Part shown: one piece after another, positions 14,736 through 19,547 of the stretch
How the letters are laid out: the number at the start of each line of letters is the position of its first letter
How positions within the stretch are numbered: position 1 is the first letter of the stretch
Assembly: GCA_021734725.1 (NCBI GenBank)
Contig: JAIPIM010000031.1
Coordinates: 1-19,547 of the forward strand
Length of the DNA: 19,547 bases
Direction of reading: 5' to 3'
DNA from: Minisyncoccota bacterium
GTDB taxonomy: Bacteria; Verrucomicrobiota; Lentisphaeria; Oligosphaerales; MVZH01
The notes under the pieces: model-generated
The model's input: only the letters and a program-made list of their open reading frames with translations
Database searches by the model: none
What the model was told of the DNA's origin: nothing
Position numbers and translations under genes: made by a program

Positions 14736-15434
14736 ATGCGCCACACTATTCAACAGAAGCAATTGGGTAAATTACGCGACATTGTAGTCTTGACCGTAGC
14801 CGTGTTAGGCGTCACGCTCAGAATGGAAGTGCGTGCCAGTGAATTATGGGGCGGTGAAGCTCACATCACACCGCGTGTGACGGCTGGTTTCGTTTCCTGG
14901 GATGAACTCCGCAACCGGGGTGGTCATAAGTCATTGGGCGGCGTTGGCCTAAATCTTGATTACCTGGTTCACGATGTGGGGGTGAGCCTTGACCTGTGGA
15001 AATGGTGGGTGAGTGAAGGCCTTGACAGCAGTGAAGGTGTTATGCCAGAGGACGGTCATCGGATCGGGTTGGAGGCGAGGCGCATGTTTTCTGTTGATGA
15101 GAGAGTGAAGTGGTTCCCCTATGTTGGCGTTGCATACGAGGAGTGGAAGCGCGACCGTGTTCTGGGCAAATGGAGTACGGTTGATTTTTGGAGCGCGGCA
15201 ATCGGGGTTGGTCTTCAGTTGGAGGCGGGCCATTTTCTTAAGGCTGGCATAACCCAATGTTTTTCGCCGGATATGGATACTGACGGCAGTCCTGACGGGC
15301 GTGTTGGCTTCGAAAGTGAAGGGGGTGTGCGTCTCGGCAAGTTCAGCATTGGCCTGTTCTGTCGGGGAGCGGGCTTTCAGGAGCCGGATGCCAAGTTGCT
15401 TCAGGCCGGCGGTTTTCTCAGCTATATGTTCTGA
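14736..15434 (+). CDS. Putative outer-membrane beta-barrel protein with signal peptide
   Basis: I do not recognise this 232-residue protein as a named family. It has a long basic N-region, a hydrophobic stretch at 16-28 and a VRA-S site near 34, which together look like a Sec signal peptide. The mature part is rich in alternating polar/hydrophobic strands with aromatic residues, such as LNLDYLVHDVGVSLDLWKWW and RLGKFSIGLFCRGAGF. The chain ends in YMF, the terminal aromatic typical of BamA-recognised barrels. A small 8-stranded OmpA/OmpW-like barrel is therefore likely. GGAGGG 8 nt before the ATG fixes the start. The gene is followed after 28 nt by hisF on the same strand, but a functional link is not evident. 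Confidence 0.65.
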   Translation: MRHTIQQKQLGKLRDIVVLTVAVLGVTLRMEVRASELWGGEAHITPRVTAGFVSWDELRNRGGHKSLGGVGLNLDYLVHDVGVSLDLWKWWVSEGLDSSEGVMPEDGHRIGLEARRMFSVDERVKWFPYVGVAYEEWKRDRVLGKWSTVDFWSAAIGVGLQLEAGHFLKAGITQCFSPDMDTDGSPDGRVGFESEGGVRLGKFSIGLFCRGAGFQEPDAKLLQAGGFLSYMF

Positions 15435-15462
15435 GCGGGACGAAACACAGAAAGGTCGGACG

Positions 15463-16239
15463 ATGTCATCATCAAAAATCCGCATTATGCCGTGCCTGGA
15501 TATGCAGGCCGGGCGAGTTGTTAAGGGTGTTCACTTTGTGGATATTCGCGACGCGGGCGATTCCGTCGAAGCTGCGGCGGCTTATTGCGCGGCGGGGGCG
15601 GACGAACTGGCGTTGCTGGATATAACCGCGACCGTGGAAGGGCGCCCGACGCTGCTGGACGTGGTCCGGCGCACGGCCGACGCGACCACTGTCCCGTTTA
15701 CCGTTGGGGGCGGTATTCGCGATGTGCCTTCCGCTGCTGAGGTGCTGGATGCGGGGGCGCACAAAATTTCCGTCGCCAGCGCTGCCTTCAGAAAGCCCGA
15801 GCTGATGAAAGAACTGGTTGCGGAATTTGGGGGTGAGCGTGTCACCGTAGCCATCGATGTGGATCGCAACTCTTCTCTGCCGTCCGGCTATGAAGTCTAT
15901 GTTGACGGTGGACGCACCGCCACTGGGTACGACGCGATTGAGTGGGCCAAAAAAGTTGCCGAGTCCGGGGTGCCGGTGATTCTGCCGACCAGCAAAGCGG
16001 GGGATGGGGCCAAAACCGGTTACGATCTGCCGGTGATCCGCGCCATCAAGGCAGCCACCGGTGCGGAGGTCGTTGCATCCGGCGGGGCTGGTGAACTGTC
16101 GCACTTTGTGGACGCGGTTGAGGCTGGCGCCACGGTTCTGCTGGCGGCGTCGGTCTTCCACTTCAAGCAGATCACCATCCCCGAGCTGAAGCGTTATCTC
16201 CAGGACCAGGGCGTTACTTTGGAGAATCCCCTCGCTTAG
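15463..16239 (+). CDS. hisF: Imidazole glycerol phosphate synthase, cyclase subunit HisF
   Basis: With the start at 15463 (the upstream frame from 15301 overlaps the preceding gene, and AAAGG precedes this ATG) the protein has 258 residues, the usual HisF length. It shows the (beta-alpha)8-barrel signatures IMPCLDMQAGRVVKG (8-22) with catalytic D13, LLDITATVEGR (51-61), TVGGGIRDV (80-88), the phosphate-binding ASGGAG segment and a terminal AASVFHF motif. HisF converts PRFAR plus ammonia from HisH to ImGP and AICAR. The usual TSxDRDGT loop reads TSKAGDGAK (176-184). The catalytic D181 is kept, but the preceding Asp is Ala179 and the Thr is Ala183. No hisH or hisA is adjacent. The 3' end overlaps glnS by 26 nt, on opposite strands. 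Confidence 0.88.
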   Translation: MSSSKIRIMPCLDMQAGRVVKGVHFVDIRDAGDSVEAAAAYCAAGADELALLDITATVEGRPTLLDVVRRTADATTVPFTVGGGIRDVPSAAEVLDAGAHKISVASAAFRKPELMKELVAEFGGERVTVAIDVDRNSSLPSGYEVYVDGGRTATGYDAIEWAKKVAESGVPVILPTSKAGDGAKTGYDLPVIRAIKAATGAEVVASGGAGELSHFVDAVEAGATVLLAASVFHFKQITIPELKRYLQDQGVTLENPLA

Positions 16240-17983
16240 GCTTATGCTGTTGTTGCTGGGTTTTCTCGATTTTGGCCCAGGAGTCGCGCAGCGCTACCGT
16301 GCGGTTGAAGACCGGGCGGTCCGGCCGGCTTTCTTTGCTGTCCAGGCAGAAATAGCCTTCCCGCTCGAACTGGTACGTAATCCCGTGCTTTGCCTCGCCG
16401 AGACTGCGCTCGACTTTACAGCCTTCAAGAATGTCCAGTGAATCGGGGTTGATGTGATCTTTGAAGGTACCGCCTTCGTCGACGTCGGTGGGGTCCGGCA
16501 CGTTGAACAGCCGGTCGTACAGCCGTACTTGGGCGTCAACGGCGTGTTCAGCGGAGACCCAGTGGATGGTGCCTTTTACTTTTCGCCCGTCCGGCGCTGA
16601 GCCGCCACGGGTTTCCGGATCGTAGGTGCAGCGTAATTCAGTGACGTTGCCGTCGTCATCTTTTACGACATCCGTGCATGTGATGAAATAGCCGTAGCGC
16701 AGGCGTACTTCCCGTCCCGGGGCCAGGCGGTGGAATTTACGCGGCGGGTCTTCGTTGAAATCTTTTTCATCGATGTAAAGAACTCGTGAGAAGGGGACCT
16801 TACGCGTTCCGGCGGATGGATCTTCCGGATTATTAACCGCGTCGAGTTCATCCACAAAATCCTCGGGGCAGTTTTCGATGACCAAGCGCAGGGGGTGCAG
16901 GATACCCATTACGCGGGGCGCGCACTTATTCAGATTGTCGCGCACGCTGTGTTCCAGCAGAGCGACCTCGGTGGTGCTGTTGTACTTGGTGATACCCACG
17001 CGGTCGCAGAAGTTCCGTATCGCCGCCGGTGTGTAACCACGCCGTCGGAGGCCCGAGATAGTGGGCATTCGCGGGTCATCCCAGCCGTCCACCACTTTTT
17101 CCCGCACCAATTCGGCAAGCATTCGCTTGCTCATGACGGTGTACGTGAGATTCAGGCGCGCAAACTCGATTTGTTGCGGGTGATACAACTCCAGTTCATC
17201 CAGGAACCAGTCGTACAACGGGCGATGCACTTCAAATTCCAGCGTGCAGAGCGAATGGGTAATGCGCTCAATGGAATCGGATATGCAGTGCGTGAAGTCG
17301 TACATGGGGTAGATGCACCACGTGTCGCCGGTGCGATGATGGGTGGCGTGCTGAATACGGTAAATCACCGGATCGCGCATGTGGATGTTGGGCGACGCCA
17401 TATCGATTTTGGCGCGCAGCGTACGTTCGCCTTCTTGAAAGTCACCGTTACGCATGCGTTCGAACAACTCCAGGTTTTCTTCCACGGACCGGTTGCGGTG
17501 AGGGCTGTCGCGGCCGGGTTCCGTGAGGTTTCCCCGGTATTCACCGATCTCGTCCGGGCTGAGATCACAGACGTATGCCTTGCCTTTTTCGATCAGTTGT
17601 ACGGCATATGCATACAGTTGTTCGAAATAATCCGAGGCGAAGTAGCAGCGGTCTTCCCAGTCAAATCCCAACCAGCGTACGTTGTCCTTAATGGACTCGA
17701 CGTACTCCATCTCTTCTTTCGTGGGGTTGGTGTCGTCAAAGCGCAGATTGCAGAGGCCGTCGAATTGTCTGGCGACTCCGAAATTAAGGCAGATTGCTTT
17801 GGCATGCCCGATGTGTAAATACCCATTTGGTTCCGGTGGAAACCTGGTGTGCACGCGCCCCTCATACTTGCCGGTCTTCAGGTCATCGGTGACAACCGTG
17901 CGGATAAAATCGAGGGATTGAGACGTGCCGGCTCCAGATGTCGAGTCACCAACATTTGTGTCGGATGGGGTATTGGTGGTCAT
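16214..17983 (-). CDS. glnS: Glutamine--tRNA ligase (GlnRS)
   Basis: The 589-residue protein shows RFPPEPNGYLHIGHAKA (47-63, HIGH at 57-60), the LRFDDTNP block (80-87) and the second class I signature VMSKR (283-287). The C-terminal half has the two beta-barrel anticodon-binding domains of GlnRS (for example KFHRLAPGREVRLRYGYFI). It aminoacylates tRNA-Gln directly with glutamine. A low-complexity Thr/Ser tail of about 20 residues precedes the conserved core. GlnRS is patchy in bacteria and is generally held to have spread by transfer from eukaryotes. Its presence with gltX implies the direct route for Gln-tRNA. It converges with hisF. A good promoter candidate lies about 100 nt upstream of the ATG. 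Confidence 0.97.
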   Translation of the reverse strand: MTTNTPSDTNVGDSTSGAGTSQSLDFIRTVVTDDLKTGKYEGRVHTRFPPEPNGYLHIGHAKAICLNFGVARQFDGLCNLRFDDTNPTKEEMEYVESIKDNVRWLGFDWEDRCYFASDYFEQLYAYAVQLIEKGKAYVCDLSPDEIGEYRGNLTEPGRDSPHRNRSVEENLELFERMRNGDFQEGERTLRAKIDMASPNIHMRDPVIYRIQHATHHRTGDTWCIYPMYDFTHCISDSIERITHSLCTLEFEVHRPLYDWFLDELELYHPQQIEFARLNLTYTVMSKRMLAELVREKVVDGWDDPRMPTISGLRRRGYTPAAIRNFCDRVGITKYNSTTEVALLEHSVRDNLNKCAPRVMGILHPLRLVIENCPEDFVDELDAVNNPEDPSAGTRKVPFSRVLYIDEKDFNEDPPRKFHRLAPGREVRLRYGYFITCTDVVKDDDGNVTELRCTYDPETRGGSAPDGRKVKGTIHWVSAEHAVDAQVRLYDRLFNVPDPTDVDEGGTFKDHINPDSLDILEGCKVERSLGEAKHGITYQFEREGYFCLDSKESRPDRPVFNRTVALRDSWAKIEKTQQQQHKPKRGDSPK

Positions 17984-18083
17984 GGGTGAAGATTCCCTCT
18001 TTCTGTAATTCTCCGAACGAGCGTGTTGTTCAGTGTTCTGGTTGTCGTTTATCCGGTTTCAGCAGAGTCAGGCATAAAACAAT

Positions 18084-18112
18084 AATATAGAAGACCGCAA
18101 GGGCTTTTTAAA
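18084..18112 (-). promoter_or_regulatory. Candidate sigma-70 promoter of glnS
   Basis: On the minus strand TTTAAA (18107..18112, 4/6) and TATATT (18084..18089, 5/6) are separated by 17 nt. This leaves a leader of about 95 nt before the glnS ATG at 17983. The rest of the 17984-18270 spacer is otherwise featureless except for the inverted repeat at 18223-18250. Confidence 0.45.
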
Positions 18113-18222
18113 GGGATCCCTATTCAAGTCAATAGTCAACATTCAGCACTACTGCTTCCCCCGCCCTCACGGATTCAGGCCAGTCGTAAGTTTAAGGAAT
18201 GTGGTTTGCGGCAACTGTTTCT

Positions 18223-18250
18223 TGACTTACTTTTACAGGTTCGTAAGTCA
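18223..18250. promoter_or_regulatory. Perfect 8-bp inverted repeat upstream of the hexosamine kinase gene
   Basis: TGACTTAC (18223-18230) is mirrored by GTAAGTCA (18243-18250) with a 12-nt spacer. A third partial copy, CGTAAGT, occurs at 18185-18191. The repeat lies 11 nt before the AGGAGG ribosome binding site (18261-18266) and overlaps a TTGACT -35-like hexamer, so it could be an operator for a dimeric regulator or a leader hairpin. No regulator gene is adjacent in the window. Confidence 0.45.
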
Positions 18251-18270
18251 GCATTGCTTCAGGAGGAATT

Positions 18271-19392
18271 ATGGCTTTAGAAGAGCACGATAAGAAACGA
18301 GTCACTTCGCAATTTCTAATCCATGGCGACATGGTGCGGATGGCGCCCTACGGCGATGGCCATATCAACGACACGTACGCCAGTGTCTTTGATCAGGCGG
18401 GCACAACCGTCCGCTATATTCATCAGCGGGTTAACCGGCAGGTGTTCCGTAATACGGCGGGCTTGATGGAGAACATACAGCGTGTCACCGCGTACCAGCG
18501 GCACAAGCTTCAGGAAACAGGATGCACGGATGCGAGTCGACGCGCGTTGACTCTGGTGCCAACGCGCGACGGCAAGTCCTACTGGACCGACGATAACGGT
18601 GATGTGTGGCGGACGTATCTGTTTATTGAGAAGGCGGCAACGTACAATTCATTGACTGGCTCGGGCCAGGCCTACCAAGCCGCGCGGGCGTTCGGCGAAT
18701 TTCAACGTGCGGTCAGCGACTTGTCGGGGCCGCGTCTGCACGAGACGATTCCGCAGTTTCACGATACCGAAAAACGATTTCGCGATCTAATGGAGGCAGT
18801 GGAGGCGGATGCAATGAACCGCGCGAAAGACGTGGCGCCTGAGATCGCGTTTGCAAACGAGCGTGCGGGTATCGTATGTTTAGTCAATGACCGTCTGGCC
18901 GACGGACGCTTGCCGGAACGCGTGACGCATAACGATACGAAGATAAACAACGTTATGCTGGACGACGCGAGCGGAGAGGGTGTTTGCGTGATCGATCTGG
19001 ATACCGTGATGCCGGGTTCGGCCTTGTTTGATTTTGGCGATATGGTGCGTACCAGCACGTGTCCGTGTCGGGAAGATACCGCGGACCTGAATGAGGTCGT
19101 GGTCCATGACGCCATGTTTGAGGCACTGGTGAAGGGGTACTTGGCCGGTGCGGGTGATTTTCTGACGGATGAAGAAATAGCCCTGCTCGCGTTTTCCGGA
19201 CGACTGATCACATTTGAAATCGGTCTCCGCTTTCTGACGGACTACCTTGAGGGCGACACCTATTTCCGGACGCATCGTCCGGCGCAGAACGTGGATCGCT
19301 GTCGCGTTCAGTTTGCCTTGGTCCGATCGATCGAGGAGAAGCAAGAGGAGCTTCAGATGATTGTCCAAAGGGTCTTGAACGATGGAGCCTAA
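18271..19392 (+). CDS. N-acetylhexosamine 1-kinase-like phosphotransferase (NahK family)
   Basis: The 373-residue protein belongs to the aminoglycoside-phosphotransferase (APH) kinase fold. The N-terminal GDGHINDTY loop (28-36), the catalytic THNDTKINNVMLDD (219-232, D222) and the metal-binding VIDLDTVMPG (240-249) agree with bifidobacterial N-acetylhexosamine 1-kinase (NahK), as I remember it, better than with antibiotic kinases. NahK phosphorylates GlcNAc/GalNAc at C1 using ATP, giving a sugar-1-phosphate for nucleotide-sugar synthesis or salvage. AGGAGG stands 4 nt before the ATG (18261-18266), fixing the start. The stop overlaps the next gene, so the two are probably coupled. A perfect inverted repeat in the leader hints at its own control. 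Another small-molecule kinase substrate is possible. Confidence 0.8.
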   Translation: MALEEHDKKRVTSQFLIHGDMVRMAPYGDGHINDTYASVFDQAGTTVRYIHQRVNRQVFRNTAGLMENIQRVTAYQRHKLQETGCTDASRRALTLVPTRDGKSYWTDDNGDVWRTYLFIEKAATYNSLTGSGQAYQAARAFGEFQRAVSDLSGPRLHETIPQFHDTEKRFRDLMEAVEADAMNRAKDVAPEIAFANERAGIVCLVNDRLADGRLPERVTHNDTKINNVMLDDASGEGVCVIDLDTVMPGSALFDFGDMVRTSTCPCREDTADLNEVVVHDAMFEALVKGYLAGAGDFLTDEEIALLAFSGRLITFEIGLRFLTDYLEGDTYFRTHRPAQNVDRCRVQFALVRSIEEKQEELQMIVQRVLNDGA

Positions 19393-19547
19393 CGAGACGC
19401 CTCATACGGCGCCATTGGCGTCTCGGGCTGAGCTTGCGGCGGTCTTACTGACCGGTGTCGGCCACGTTCTTCTGGAGCTTCTGAGCGATGGATTAAAAGG
19501 GGCGGCGGATACACTGAATCGGCCTCAGCAAGTGTATAATTTGGGGG
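19382..19547 (+). CDS. Unidentified protein, N-terminal part (runs off window), probably membrane-associated
   Basis: An open frame begins with ATG at 19382, inside the last codons of the kinase gene (overlap of 11 nt), and continues for 55 codons to the window edge. A short polar start (MEPNETPHTAPLASRAE) is followed by a hydrophobic stretch AAVLLTGVGHVLLELL (18-33), which may be a first membrane helix. I recognise no motif. The overlap and the open frame make it plausible as the next gene of the kinase operon, but the coding evidence is limited because only a short part is visible. No strong Shine-Dalgarno is seen. Confidence 0.5.
   Translation, partial: MEPNETPHTAPLASRAELAAVLLTGVGHVLLELLSDGLKGAADTLNRPQQVYNLG

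Noticed and set aside
15301..15462. Upstream extension of the hisF frame
   Set aside because: It overlaps the coding end of the outer-membrane gene. HisF homologues begin close to the KIRIMPCLD segment, and AAAGG precedes the ATG at 15463.
16895..17818. Plus-strand open frame of 307 codons
   Set aside because: It is the complement of the GlnRS core. Its length follows from codon bias in glnS, and it has no start signal or motif.
18121..18160. Imperfect AGTCAAT-AGTCAAC repeat in the glnS-kinase spacer
   Set aside because: Only two units with decay on either side. Too short to separate from chance.
18271..19392. Calling the APH-fold gene an aminoglycoside resistance enzyme
   Set aside because: The GDGHINDTY, HNDTKINN and IDLDTVMPG motifs fit the N-acetylhexosamine kinase branch, and there is no resistance or mobile-element context.

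Overview
This window reads as a chromosomal segment of a Gram-negative bacterium. A beta-barrel-like outer-membrane protein (14736..15434) supports the Gram-negative call. Several genes resemble, in my judgement, those of the PVC superphylum (Verrucomicrobiota, Kiritimatiellota, Lentisphaerota): a directly acting GlnRS beside an unusually expanded GluRS, and a HisF with a diverged catalytic loop. That placement is inference, because nothing here is a phylogenetic marker that can be read by eye. Coding density is high, Shine-Dalgarno motifs are strong in several places, and I found no rRNA, tRNA, CRISPR array, transposase or prophage gene.

Layout. Positions 1-1687 (minus strand) hold a class III PLP aminotransferase followed by the N-terminal part of a GntR-type regulator, with a perfect palindromic operator candidate between them. 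Positions 1903-2304 (plus) encode a stand-alone double-ACT-domain sensor protein. Positions 2370-11154 (minus) form one long surface-glycan cluster, transcribed from a GT2 glycosyltransferase through a DUF354 GT-B-like protein, an AlgD-like GDP-mannose/UDP-glucose dehydrogenase, a GT4 glycosyltransferase, a cytosolic nucleotide-pyrophosphatase/phosphodiesterase-like protein, a pol-beta-type nucleotidyltransferase, a SAM methyltransferase and, after a 69-nt gap, an LPTF-type membrane flippase-like protein. Four consecutive genes (6603 down to 3453, plus the GT4 gene upstream) are joined by GTGA or ATGA stop-start overlaps or a short overlap, so they are probably translationally coupled.

Positions 11355-14543 (minus) hold the housekeeping genes der and gltX. 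Between der and the glycan cluster lies a 200-nt spacer with heptamer tandem repeats, GC-rich inverted repeats and a candidate promoter. Positions 14736-16239 (plus) hold the outer-membrane-like protein and an orphan hisF. hisF converges on glnS (16214-17983, minus) and overlaps its 3' end by 26 nt. Positions 18271-19392 (plus) encode an N-acetylhexosamine-1-kinase-like (NahK) enzyme preceded by a perfect 8-bp inverted repeat. The window closes inside an unidentified, apparently membrane-associated protein that overlaps the kinase gene.

How the genes fit together. The glycan cluster combines an activated uronic acid supply (dehydrogenase), polyprenyl-linked and cytosolic glycosyl transfer (GT2, GT4, DUF354), possible nucleotidyl or phosphodiester chemistry (phosphodiesterase plus nucleotidyltransferase), methylation, and membrane translocation (LPTF). 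The least familiar part, and the best candidate for an undescribed pathway, is the coupled phosphodiesterase-nucleotidyltransferase-methyltransferase trio.
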